DNA of 64,000 nt from NCBI RefSeq assembly GCF_000024345.1, contig NC_013729.1:4216001-4280000 (forward strand), in the 5' to 3' direction. Of this stretch, positions 47,327 through 54,817 are shown one piece after another. The number at the start of each line of letters is the position of its first letter. Position 1 is the stretch's first letter. The translations under genes and the position numbers were made by a program. This stretch comes from Kribbella flavida DSM 17836. GTDB taxonomy: Bacteria; Actinomycetota; Actinomycetes; Propionibacteriales; Kribbellaceae. The notes below the pieces were generated by a model. It worked only from the letters and a program-made list of their open reading frames with translations. It made no database searches and was not told the DNA's origin.

Positions 47327-48183
47327 CCGCGTTCCTGGCCAAGAACGACCGTGCGCCCAGCCGGCTGGGCGACCGGCGTCGGCGTACGCTCGCGTACCTC
47401 GGTCTGTCCCTGCTGATGGTTGCCGCCGTCGCGGTGTTCGGCACCCTCTCGGTCGACGAAGCCGGCAGCACGCAGCTCGGCGCGCGCAACCTCGGCCCGT
47501 CGTGGGCCCACCTGTTCGGGACCGACAGGCTCGGCCGCGACATGCTCGCCCGGGTGCTTTCCGGCCTTCGCCTCAGCCTGGTCGTCGGCGTCAGCGCCGC
47601 GCTGGTGTCCGGTGCGATCGCCCTGCTGATGGCCTGTCTCGCCGCGGTCGGGGGCCGGCTCGTCGACCGGGCCGTCAGCTGGCTCGTCGACTTGTTCCTC
47701 GCGCTGCCGCACCTGGTTCTGCTGATCCTGCTCGCTTTTGCCCTCGGCGGTGGCACCCGCGCGGTGATCATCGCCGTCGCCGTCACGCACTGGCCGACGC
47801 TCACCCGGGTACTGCGCGGCCACGCCCGCCAGGTGATGTCGTCGGACTACGTGCTCGTGGCGCGCAGCTTCGGACGGGGCCGCTGGTGGATCGCCAGGCG
47901 GCACGTCGCGCCGCAACTGGTCGGGCACTTCGTCGTCGGCACCGCGCTGCTGTTCCCGCACGCGATTCTGCACGAGGCCGCGCTGTCGTTCCTCGGGCTC
48001 GGTGTCGACCCGGCCGAGCCGTCGATCGGCGTCCTGCTGGCGGAGTCGATGCGGTTCCTCTCTGCCGGGGCCTGGTGGCTCGCCGTCCTGCCCGGCCTGT
48101 GCCTGCTGATCGTCGTCAAGCTCGTCGACGCCATCGGCGAGAACACCCGGGCCCTGCTCGACCCGAGGAGCCATCACCTGTGA
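47323..48183 (+). CDS. ABC transporter permease 2 (DppC/NikC type)
   Basis: A 286-residue permease with about six helices. HLFGTDRLGRDMLARVLSGLRLSLVVGV is the DppC/NikC signature, followed by an EAA-type loop DYVLVARSFGRGRWWIARRHVAPQL and SFLGLGVDPAEPSIGVLLAES. Pairs with permease 1 to form the channel. Start GTG overlaps the permease 1 stop, and the stop overlaps the first ATPase start. Confidence 0.88.
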   Translation: MTAFLAKNDRAPSRLGDRRRRTLAYLGLSLLMVAAVAVFGTLSVDEAGSTQLGARNLGPSWAHLFGTDRLGRDMLARVLSGLRLSLVVGVSAALVSGAIALLMACLAAVGGRLVDRAVSWLVDLFLALPHLVLLILLAFALGGGTRAVIIAVAVTHWPTLTRVLRGHARQVMSSDYVLVARSFGRGRWWIARRHVAPQLVGHFVVGTALLFPHAILHEAALSFLGLGVDPAEPSIGVLLAESMRFLSAGAWWLAVLPGLCLLIVVKLVDAIGENTRALLDPRSHHL

Positions 48184-48989
48184 AGCCGCTGCTGACCATC
48201 GAGGAGCTGCGGGTTTCGTTCGTCCAGTACGACCGTGGGCTGCGGCGGCGCGAGATCGTCGCGCTGGCCGGCATGGACCTGACCGCCGACCGGGGCCAGG
48301 TGGTCGCGCTGGTCGGCGCCTCCGGTGCGGGCAAGACCCTGCTCGCCCACGCCGTTCTCGGCATGCTGCCGCCGAACGCCACCCAGTCCGGCCGGATCGC
48401 CTACGCGGGCGCCCCGGTCGACGCCACCGCCCGCCGGCGGCTGGCCGGTCGCGAGATCGTGCTGCTGCCGCAGTCCGTCGACTACCTGGACCCGCTGGCG
48501 ACGATCGGCCGCCAGGTACGCCGATCGGCCCATCTCGCGGGCCACGCCGACCCGCGGCGCGTCGCAGCGACCGCGCTGGCGCAGCGGGGCCTCGGCGACG
48601 AAGTCCTGAAGCGCTACCCGCACGAGCTGTCCGGCGGAATGACCCGCCGGGTTCTCGTCACGATGGCGACGATGGGCGATCCGCAGCTGATCCTCGCCGA
48701 CGAACCCACGCCGGGTCTGCCGCCGGCCGAGGTCGCCACCGTCCTGCGGGAGTTTCGCGCTCTCGCCGACGACGGACGGGCCGTCGTACTGATCACCCAC
48801 GAGCTCGGCGGCGCGCTCGAGATCGCCGACGTCGTCGTGATCTGCCATGACGGCCGCACGATCGAGACCGTCGAGCCGTCCGCCTTCACGGCCGACGAGG
48901 GTCGTCGGCTGCGGCACCCGTACACCCGGACGCTGTGGCAGGCCCTTCCCGCGAACGGTTTCCACGTGCCCGAGGAGGACCGGTGCTGA
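48180..48989 (+). CDS. ABC transporter ATP-binding protein 1 (DppD/NikD type)
   Basis: A 269-residue ATPase: Walker A GASGAGKT, signature ELSGGMTRRVLV, Walker B LILADEP and switch His in LITHELG. The usual DEPTTALD D-loop reads DEPTPGLPP, so the D-loop Asp is absent, which may make this the less active half of an asymmetric pair. GTG overlaps the permease stop after GAGGAG. Confidence 0.85.
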   Translation: MKPLLTIEELRVSFVQYDRGLRRREIVALAGMDLTADRGQVVALVGASGAGKTLLAHAVLGMLPPNATQSGRIAYAGAPVDATARRRLAGREIVLLPQSVDYLDPLATIGRQVRRSAHLAGHADPRRVAATALAQRGLGDEVLKRYPHELSGGMTRRVLVTMATMGDPQLILADEPTPGLPPAEVATVLREFRALADDGRAVVLITHELGGALEIADVVVICHDGRTIETVEPSAFTADEGRRLRHPYTRTLWQALPANGFHVPEEDRC

Positions 48990-49591
48990 CCGCCGAGGAC
49001 CTGTGGTACCGCTACGACCGGCGCAGCCCGTGGGTCGTGCGCGGTACGTCGTTGTCGGTCGCTCCCGGCGAAGTCGTCGGCCTGCGCGGCCCGAGCGGTT
49101 CGGGCAAGAGCACCGTCGGCCGCCTGCTCGCCGGCCTGCTCACCCCCGACCGCGGCGAGGTCCGTGTCGGCCCTCGCGCGGACAGATCCGGCGCTCATCC
49201 CGTCCAGCTGGTCCTGCAGCATCCCGAGCGCGCGATGAACCCGCACTGGCGGATCCGCGACATCCTCGCCGAGAGCGGCGCCGACCGCACCGAGGTCGAC
49301 AGCGTCGACGGCAACCTGGTCCGACCGGAGTGGCTCGACCGCTTCCCCCACGAGATCAGTGGCGGCGAACTGCAACGGGTCAATCTCGCCCGCGCCCTGC
49401 TCACCCGCCCGCGGTACATCGTCGCCGACGAGATCAGCACCAGCCTCGACGCCGTCACCCAGGCCCGCAGCTGGCACCTCCTGCTGAACCACGCGCGCAC
49501 CGACACCATCGGCGTCATCGCCATCTCCCACGACAACGACCTCCTGGCCGCCGTCGCGACCCGAACGATCGACCTGCACACCGCGTCGTGA
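48983..49591 (+). CDS. ABC transporter ATP-binding protein 2 (DppF/NikE type)
   Basis: A compact 202-residue ATPase with Walker A GPSGSGKST, Q-loop in VLQHPERAMNP, signature EISGGELQRVNLARALL, Walker B YIVADEISTSLD and switch His in AISHDND. It lacks the C-terminal oligopeptide domain of DppF, as in nickel- or metallophore-type systems. GAGGAGG precedes the GTG, which overlaps ATPase 1. Last gene of the importer operon. Confidence 0.86.
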   Translation: MLTAEDLWYRYDRRSPWVVRGTSLSVAPGEVVGLRGPSGSGKSTVGRLLAGLLTPDRGEVRVGPRADRSGAHPVQLVLQHPERAMNPHWRIRDILAESGADRTEVDSVDGNLVRPEWLDRFPHEISGGELQRVNLARALLTRPRYIVADEISTSLDAVTQARSWHLLLNHARTDTIGVIAISHDNDLLAAVATRTIDLHTAS

Positions 49592-49601
49592 CGTCGCCGG
49601 A

Positions 49602-51010
49602 TCAGATCGTCAGGGCCGGGGAACCGGTGATTCGGCGGGTGGGTGGACGGTAGGTCTGCCAGGCGGCGGCCATCCGGCGTACGGCCTCGACGAGGTCTGA
49701 TGGCTCGGCCTGGAAGTGCACGCGCAGGTACTCCCGGCTGCCGCCGCCCGCGTCGAGGCCCTCGCCGGCCAGCACCGCCACGCCCTCCCGCAGAGCTGCC
49801 TGCGCGTACGACGTCCCGTCGCCGTACGGCAGGCGGATCCACAGCGTCTGCCCGCCGGAAACGGGCGTCACCTCCCACTCGGGCAGGGCGCGAGCGAGTT
49901 CGGCGACCAGCAGGTCGTGGCGGCTCTTCAGGTCGGCGGACCGGTGCCGGCGTAGTTCGTCGAGTTGTGCGACGAGCACCGACGCCGCCAGTTGCGTCGG
50001 CACGTTGCCGCCGAGGTCGTCGACTGCGCGCAGCCGGGCCAGCCGGGCGATCACCGGCTTGGCTGCCCGAAGCCAGCCGATCCGCAGGCCGCCCCACAAG
50101 ACCTTGCTCAGTGAGCCCAGCGAGATCACGCTGTCGGGTCCGGCCGCGGCTGGTCCGTGCCGGGAAAAGCGAGGTCGGCGAGGATCTCGTCCTCGACCAG
50201 CGGTACGCCGTACCGCTGCGCGACCGCGGCCAGACGTTGCCGCTGGAGCGAGCCGAGCACCCCGCCGGTCGGGTTCTGGAACACCGGAACGACGTAGGCC
50301 AGCGCCGGGCGACGGCGACGGACCGCGGCCTCGAACCCGTCCAGACCGACGGGCAGCGGATGCAGCGTCGCCGCCTGGTCACGGAACACCTCCAGCGCAC
50401 CGGGATACGTGGGTGCTTCGAGCAGGACCGGATCCCCGGGCGCGACGAAGGACCGGGCCAGCAGACTCAGTGCCTGCTGGCCGCCGTTCGTCACCAGGAT
50501 CTGGTCCGGGTGAGTCGGCCGCCCTTGCCGGGTGTAGCGATCCGCCAGCGCCTGACGAAGCTCCAGTACGCCGGCCGGGTGGTAGCCGATGCCGTAGGAG
50601 GCGAGCCGCGGCAGCACGGCGGCGTACGCGTCGGCCAGTTCCGGGGGTGGAACGGCAGGCGCTGCGCAGGCCAGCATGATCGTGCCGTCCTGAGGCTCCA
50701 GCAGATGCAGGAACACCGGCGCCCCGGTGGTCTCGGGCGGCGTGGCGGCCGGCGTACCGGCGACTCGGGTGCCGCTGCCCTGCCGGCGGACGATCCGGCC
50801 CTCGGTGATCAATTGGTTGTAGGCGGCAACCACAGTGCTCCGGCCGACCGAGAGCGCGGCCGCCAGCGTCCGGTCAGGGGGCAGCAGGACGCCGGGGCCG
50901 AGGTCGCCGTCGTCGATCAGCTGCCGGAGGCGTCCGGCCAGCAGCGCGTACAGAGGCCCGCGCCCGGTGGCCCAGCGGCCGAGACGCCCGACGAGATCAA
51001 TTGGCTCCAT
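49602..51010 (-). pseudogene. MocR-type regulator (GntR HTH plus aminotransferase), frameshifted
   Basis: The N-terminal winged HTH (LYALLAGRLRQLIDDGDLGPGVLLPPDRTLAAALSVGRSTVVAAYNQL) is fused to an aminotransferase-like domain through YVVPVFQNPTGGVLG, where the frame stops at 50126 after DQPRPDPTA. The rest, with the PLP-lysine block SLGSLSKVLWGGLRIGW, continues in another frame to 49602. One missing base between about 50133 and 50160 explains it. The second piece could start at a GTG overlapping the stop. Either a broken gene or a sequencing error. MocR proteins activate PLP, GABA or amino-acid genes. Confidence 0.8.
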
Positions 51011-51038
51011 CAACAAACCAATATCATCGTTTTGGCTC
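51001..51038. promoter_or_regulatory. Direct repeats TTGGCTC, candidate MocR site
   Basis: TTGGCTC at 51001-51007 and 51032-51038, 31 bases apart (three helical turns), with an inverted CCAAT at 51018-51022 between them, in the gap between the MocR gene and the cupin gene. MocR regulators typically bind direct repeats in such gaps. Confidence 0.45.
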
Positions 51039-51073
51039 TGCCGTCGCGCCGGCCGAGCGGCGAAGCTCGAACC

Positions 51074-51400
51074 ATGACTGATCCCGTGTCGATTCCCAAG
51101 ACCATCGCCGCGCTTCCCGGGCCGTGGCAGCAACGCGAACTGGCCGCCGTCAACGAGTCGGTGGTGCGAGTCGCCCAGGTGCACGGCGAGTTCCCCTGGC
51201 ACCACCACGACGAGGACGAGCTGTTCCTGTGCTGGGACGGGGCTTTCCGGATCGAGCTGGCCGACCGTTCACCGGTCCACCTCGAAGCCGGAGACCTCTT
51301 CGTCGTACCGGCGGGCCTCCGCCACCGACCGGTCGCCGACGAGCCCGCCCACATCCTGCTCTTCGAGCACCCGGACACGGCGCAGTACGGCGTCCAGTAG
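51074..51400 (+). CDS. Cupin-domain protein
   Basis: A 108-residue single cupin. HGEFPWHHHDEDELFLCWDG is cupin motif 1 with three metal His and a Glu, and AGDLFVVPAGLRHRPVADEPAHILLFEH is motif 2 with the fourth His. Such small cupins are mannose isomerase-like, dioxygenase-like or sugar-binding; function not deducible. Divergent from the MocR gene, which is its probable regulator. Confidence 0.85.
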   Translation: MTDPVSIPKTIAALPGPWQQRELAAVNESVVRVAQVHGEFPWHHHDEDELFLCWDGAFRIELADRSPVHLEAGDLFVVPAGLRHRPVADEPAHILLFEHPDTAQYGVQ

Positions 51401-51510
51401 CCGCGTTCGTCACCCGGTGGGCGTGCGCGACGGCATCACGCCAGCGGGCCCGCCCGACGAGAGATTCCTGAAGAACGCGTGACGGCCATCTGTTCGCCGT
51501 CTGTTGTTGC

Positions 51511-51535
51511 CTTTCCCGAGGGCCGGACGGGGTAC
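51511..51535 (+). promoter_or_regulatory. Candidate SigB/SigF-type promoter of PRC-barrel gene
   Basis: CTTT (51511-51514), 15 bases and GGGTAC (51530-51535) resemble GTTT-N15-GGGTAC with one mismatch in the -35. Confidence 0.35.
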
Positions 51536-51571
51536 GGATCGAAGCAGAGATCGCTACCTCGTGGAGGAGCC

Positions 51572-51955
51572 ATGCCTACCGACGACCTCGACGGCGACGC
51601 TTGGACCTTTCGGCCCGACGCCGGCCATCGCGACGACCTCGACCTTGCCGGCTACACCGTGCACGCGACCGACGGAGAGATCGGCCGGGTCGACCGTGCC
51701 GAGCTGAGCGGCAGCCGCGGCGGTCTCACCGTGTCCACCGGACCCCGGCTGCTCGGCCACGCGCTGCTGCTCCCGGTGCTCGTGCCGGCCGGGGTGGTGC
51801 ACCACATCGACGAGGCGACCAGAACCGTGCACGTCGACCGTTCCGGCCGGGAGATCGACGGCGGACCACCGTTCGACCCCGACGACGAAGCGCCGGCGTA
51901 CCGGGACTCGGTCGCCGCGTACTACGGCTTCGCCCGCCGAAGCAGGCAGGACTGA
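51572..51955 (+). CDS. PRC-barrel domain protein
   Basis: A 127-residue protein with a single PRC-barrel: LAGYTVHATDGEIGRVDRAELSG, then LLLPVLVPAGVVHHIDEATRTVHVDRS. PRC-barrels occur in photosynthetic reaction centre subunit H and RimM and often in stress or membrane-adaptation proteins of actinomycetes. GGAGGAG precedes the ATG at 51572, overriding a longer frame from 51479. A stress-type promoter is possible upstream. Confidence 0.82.
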   Translation: MPTDDLDGDAWTFRPDAGHRDDLDLAGYTVHATDGEIGRVDRAELSGSRGGLTVSTGPRLLGHALLLPVLVPAGVVHHIDEATRTVHVDRSGREIDGGPPFDPDDEAPAYRDSVAAYYGFARRSRQD

Positions 51956-51976
51956 CCGGAAGGCGAAGGCTGGTTC

Positions 51977-52126
51977 TCAGTCGAGCTGAAGACCGCTGGC
52001 CAGGCCAAGACCCAAGCCGGCGAGGATGAGAACCGCCCCGAGCACGATCCGGTACCACAGGACGTAGAGCAGGCCCGCGACGGCCAGAACCGCCGCGATG
52101 GTCCAGAGCACTGTCGAGAGAGGCAC
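51977..52126 (-). CDS. 49-residue hydrophobic membrane protein
   Basis: Reading PLSTVLWTIAAVLAVAGLL from GTG 52126, this small protein has two hydrophobic stretches separated by a short charged turn (WYR) and a Gly/Leu-rich end (GLGLGLASG). It resembles the small two-helix membrane proteins common in actinomycetes near stress genes. TACGCT (52138-52133 on the minus strand) lies six bases before the start codon, arguing for a leaderless gene rather than a chance frame. Function unknown. Confidence 0.65.
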   Translation of the reverse strand: MPLSTVLWTIAAVLAVAGLLYVLWYRIVLGAVLILAGLGLGLASGLQLD

Positions 52127-52132
52127 CGGCGC

Positions 52133-52138
52133 AGCGTA
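52133..52138 (-). promoter_or_regulatory. -10 box of leaderless small membrane protein
   Basis: TACGCT on the minus strand, six bases before the GTG at 52126. Confidence 0.45.
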
Positions 52139-52213
52139 GTCAGCGCACGCGGCGAACTGGCGACTTCTGACAAGCTTCTAACACCGCCGACGCGCTGGTT
52201 CCGTGCCGTTCGC

Positions 52214-52486
52214 TCAGTCGTCGGGCTCGAGCAACCGGTCGAGCTCGTCGCCGGCCTCCTCCGCGCCGGCGTCGTGAAGCCGCTGCAGCTCGCGCAGGTC
52301 GCCGGCGGCCACCGCCCGGCGGGTGAGGAACCGGCCCGCGCGCTCACACCCCTCGTCCAGCAGCTCGTTGAGCTCGTCGAGATCACCGAGCTCGTCGGCC
52401 AGGTCGGCGAGCCGGTCCAGCGCCTTCTCGTTGCCTTCATCGGCCAGTGCCCGCAGGGTTTCCCGGTCGGCGGCGAAGTTCGTCAT
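52214..52486 (-). CDS. 90-residue acidic helical-repeat protein under MerR-type promoter
   Basis: An acidic protein of about three degenerate 25-residue helical units (ALADEGNEKALDRLADLADELGDLDELNELLDEG and similar), like Sel1/TPR-type repeats. Cytoplasmic, function unknown. Upstream, TTGACC, a 20-base spacer containing a palindrome and CACGAT six bases before the ATG give the long-spacer promoter typical of MerR targets. Divergent from a MerR gene. Confidence 0.7.
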   Translation of the reverse strand: MTNFAADRETLRALADEGNEKALDRLADLADELGDLDELNELLDEGCERAGRFLTRRAVAAGDLRELQRLHDAGAEEAGDELDRLLEPDD

Positions 52487-52503
52487 GTCCCGATCGTGCG
52501 ACG

Positions 52504-52518
52504 TTGCCCCGGGGGCAA
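52504..52518. promoter_or_regulatory. MerR operator TTGCCCC-G-GGGGCAA
   Basis: A perfect 15-bp palindrome with 7-base arms, set in the 20-bp spacer of the minus-strand promoter TTGACC...CACGAT. MerR-family proteins twist such long spacers to activate transcription. Confidence 0.6.
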
Positions 52519-52542
52519 GGTCAAGTACGAGACGATCTGAGC

Positions 52543-53181
52543 GTGCTCACCATCGGACAGCTCGCCCGCGCCGTCGGCGTCTCGACCAAGACGATCCGGG
52601 TCTACCACGCCAAGGGCCTGCTGCCCGAGCCCGAGCGGGACTCCTCCGGCTACCGCCGGTACTCCGCGCAGGCCGTCGTCGAGCTGATCAAGCTCCGGAC
52701 GCTCGCCGAAGCCGGCGTACCGCTGGCCAAGATCCCCACCTTGAGCACGTCGCCGGTCGCGGAGTTCCAGCACGCACTCGACCAGCTGGACCAGGAGATG
52801 ACCGCGCGGATCGAGCAGCTGCGCCGGACCCAGCAACGGCTGCGGGAACTCGCGGCAGGTGAAGTGCGGCTCCTCCCCGACGAGGTCGAACACCACCTCC
52901 GGCAGTTGCCGGAGCTCGGCTTCACCGCTCGCTGGGTGGCGATGGAACGCGACTTGTGGATCGTCGTGTTCACCACCTACCTCGACACCGCCGCCGCGAA
53001 CTTCCGGGACCAGGCCGACACGCTGACCGACCCGGCGATCCCCCGGCTCCTCCAGGCCGAGGTCAACGCCTCGTCACCGGCCTGGGAACGCCTCGACTCG
53101 CTGATCCGCCGGCGACTGGCTGTCACGTTCGGGCCCTCTGGTGCTGGGTTGTCACGCCGATCGGCAGGCCTCTCGTCGTGA
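52543..53181 (+). CDS. MerR-family transcriptional regulator
   Basis: A 212-residue MerR protein: HTH TIGQLARAVGVSTKTIRVYHAKGLLPEPERDSSGYRRYS, a coiled coil (HALDQLDQEMTARIEQLRRTQQRLRELA), then a helical effector region of unknown ligand (PELGFTARWVAMERDLWIVVF to RRRLAVTF). No Cys metal site follows the coil, so a drug or metabolite rather than a metal is likely. GTG 52543 gives the normal family start. The palindrome at 52504-52518 is its probable site. Confidence 0.88.
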   Translation: MLTIGQLARAVGVSTKTIRVYHAKGLLPEPERDSSGYRRYSAQAVVELIKLRTLAEAGVPLAKIPTLSTSPVAEFQHALDQLDQEMTARIEQLRRTQQRLRELAAGEVRLLPDEVEHHLRQLPELGFTARWVAMERDLWIVVFTTYLDTAAANFRDQADTLTDPAIPRLLQAEVNASSPAWERLDSLIRRRLAVTFGPSGAGLSRRSAGLSS

Positions 53182-53440
53182 GGGTCAGTTCCAGTTCGCT
53201 GGTGGTGGGCTGGACCAGTACTTCGCCGCCCACGGACACCACCGGGCTGTGAACCCGGCCGCCGGTGATCCAGGCCAGCCGGGTCTCGTCCAGCGGATTC
53301 AGGTCGAGGTCGACGTAGTGGTAGGGGATGTCCGCGCGGTCGAGGTACCGGCGTACGCCCTGGGTCAGGCCACATCCGCGGCGGCCGTGAACCACGACCG
53401 GGTCGCCCGCCCGGGTGTGCGGAAAGTACGTGGCGCACAT
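53123..53440 (-). CDS. Glutaredoxin-like protein with CGLT motif
   Basis: A 105-residue thioredoxin-fold protein. VVVHGRRGCGLTQGVRRYLDRADIPYHYVDLD contains a Cys23-Gly-Leu-Thr26 active site, lacking the second Cys, so it is of the monothiol type; LAWITGGRVHSPVVSVGGEVLVQPT is the cis-Pro region (here SP) with a GG substrate-binding turn. Probably reduces or glutathionylates/mycothiolates proteins. Converges on the MerR gene with 59 bases of overlap. Confidence 0.8.
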   Translation of the reverse strand: MCATYFPHTRAGDPVVVHGRRGCGLTQGVRRYLDRADIPYHYVDLDLNPLDETRLAWITGGRVHSPVVSVGGEVLVQPTTSELELTLTTRGLPIGVTTQHQRART

Positions 53441-53482
53441 GGCCTCGGCGTCCCTTCTCGAGCGATCGGTGCGTGCAGGGCT

Positions 53483-53521
53483 GGTCCGGCCCGCCGCGTG
53501 GTCCCCGCCGCGGGCCGGACC
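53483..53521 (-). terminator. Strong hairpin downstream of Hsp20 gene
   Basis: GGTCCGGCCCGC pairs perfectly over 12 bases with GCGGGCCGGACC around a 15-base loop. It begins six bases after the Hsp20 stop and ends before the glutaredoxin-like gene, as expected of a terminator, though no T-run follows. Confidence 0.6.
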
Positions 53522-53527
53522 CGCGAA

Positions 53528-54031
53528 TCAGGAGTTGAGCTGCTTCTGACCGCTGCTGGTGATCTGGATCCTGCGCGCTCTGCCGCTGTCCGCCTTGGGC
53601 ACCCGTACCGTCAGTACGCCGTCCTCCAGCGACGCCGCGATCCGGTCACCGTCGACCTCGCCCGGCAGGGTGATCGAGTGGTGGAACTGGCCGGCCCGGC
53701 GGGTCTGCGTGCGCAGGAATCCGGTGCGCTCACGTTCCTTGACCTCGCCGTGCACGGTCAGTTCCCGGTCGTTCCACTCCAGGGTCACGTCGTCCCGCGC
53801 CACCCCCGGCAGGTCGATCTCGACCACGTACGCGTCGCCGGTCTCCTCGATGTCCACCGGGACCTGCGGCCAGCCGCCCCGGTCGATGCTGCCGAACGAG
53901 CGCATCATCTGGTCCATCCGCCGGTAGATGTCCTCGAAGTCCGCGAACGGATCGGTCGGCAGCCAGCGCACCGCCCCGACGTCGCCACGTCGCGCGGGAT
54001 CGGAGCTGTGCCGACGCGTCGGAAGAGCCAT
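53528..54031 (-). CDS. Small heat-shock protein, Hsp20 / alpha-crystallin family
   Basis: A 167-residue chaperone. N-terminal arm to FGSIDRGGWPQ, alpha-crystallin domain PQVPVDIEETGDAYVVEIDLPGVARDDVTLEWNDRELTVHGEVKE to SLEDGVLTVRVPK, and a basic C-terminal extension. The family forms oligomers that hold unfolding proteins. GAGG eight bases before the ATG at 54031 decides between it and the ATG at 54037. Two palindromes upstream are likely regulatory. Confidence 0.9.
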   Translation of the reverse strand: MALPTRRHSSDPARRGDVGAVRWLPTDPFADFEDIYRRMDQMMRSFGSIDRGGWPQVPVDIEETGDAYVVEIDLPGVARDDVTLEWNDRELTVHGEVKERERTGFLRTQTRRAGQFHHSITLPGEVDGDRIAASLEDGVLTVRVPKADSGRARRIQITSSGQKQLNS

Positions 54032-54099
54032 CGCCATCACCTCACTGCGTCTCACGTGTTGTCCGAGTTCTTCCACGGTACAACGGTCAGCCGCTCGAC

Positions 54100-54115
54100 G
54101 ACATTCCCCAATGTC
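54100..54115. promoter_or_regulatory. Palindrome GACATT-CCCC-AATGTC between Hsp20 and DinB genes
   Basis: Perfect 6-base arms, about 70 bases before the Hsp20 start. No HAIR or CIRCE heat-shock element is visible, so another regulator would use it. Confidence 0.4.
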
Positions 54116-54141
54116 ATCCTTTCGACGACACAGGACTGACT

Positions 54142-54156
54142 TTGCCGGACCGGCAA
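54142..54156. promoter_or_regulatory. Palindrome TTGCCGG-A-CCGGCAA between Hsp20 and DinB genes
   Basis: Perfect 7-base arms around one base, 65 bases before the DinB-type gene; may serve the promoter of that gene or both. Confidence 0.4.
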
Positions 54157-54220
54157 GATTCCGTGCGGCGGGTCGGCGCCGTGAGCGAAGGTGGCGCCCT
54201 GGCCCTCGATCGGAGAACGC

Positions 54221-54727
54221 ATGACCACGACCCACCGACGCTCCTCCCGCCGCCGGCGCGACACGCCTCCACCGAGCACCGGGCTCGGGGAGAAGGAGGT
54301 GCTGCTCGGCTTCCTCGACTACCTGCGCGGCTCGATCGCCGCCAAGATCGAGCACGTTCCCGAACCCCAGGTCCGGACCCCCGGCGTCGCCTCGGGAACC
54401 AACCTGCTCGGGCTGGTCAAGCACCTCACGTCCGTCGAGCGGTACACCTTCCTCGGCGAGAAGGTGGCCGACTGGCAAGCCACCTTCCAGCCGACTCCGG
54501 ACGACACGGTGGAAACGGTTCTGACCGCCTACCGCGACACCGCCGCCCAGGTGAACGAACTCCTCGCCGACTGCGACGACCTCACAGCGCCGGTCAACCG
54601 CCGCGCGTCCAGCGGCCGGCCCCCGTCCCTGCGCTGGGCCCTGACGCACCTGATCGAGGAGACCGGCCGCCACGCCGGGCACGCCGACATCCTGCGCGAA
54701 CTGATCGACGGCAGCACGGGCCGCTGA
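54221..54727 (+). CDS. DinB/DUF664-family protein (mycothiol-transferase-like)
   Basis: A 168-residue four-helix-bundle protein: GLGEKEVLLGFLDYLRGSIAAKIEHVPEPQ, then LGLVKHLTSVERYTFL with a metal His and TRHAGHADILRELIDG with two more. DinB members bind zinc or nickel with a His triad and many actinobacterial ones conjugate mycothiol to electrophiles. GGAG precedes the ATG. The first 20 residues are unusually Arg-rich. Confidence 0.83.
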   Translation: MTTTHRRSSRRRRDTPPPSTGLGEKEVLLGFLDYLRGSIAAKIEHVPEPQVRTPGVASGTNLLGLVKHLTSVERYTFLGEKVADWQATFQPTPDDTVETVLTAYRDTAAQVNELLADCDDLTAPVNRRASSGRPPSLRWALTHLIEETGRHAGHADILRELIDGSTGR

Positions 54728-54817
54728 TCCCTGCGCTTGGCCAAGCGCAGGACGACCCGTCCTGCTCGGTCGAAGGCGGCGCGAGCACGCGCCCGGACGA
54801 GTCGCACGCCTGGTCGG

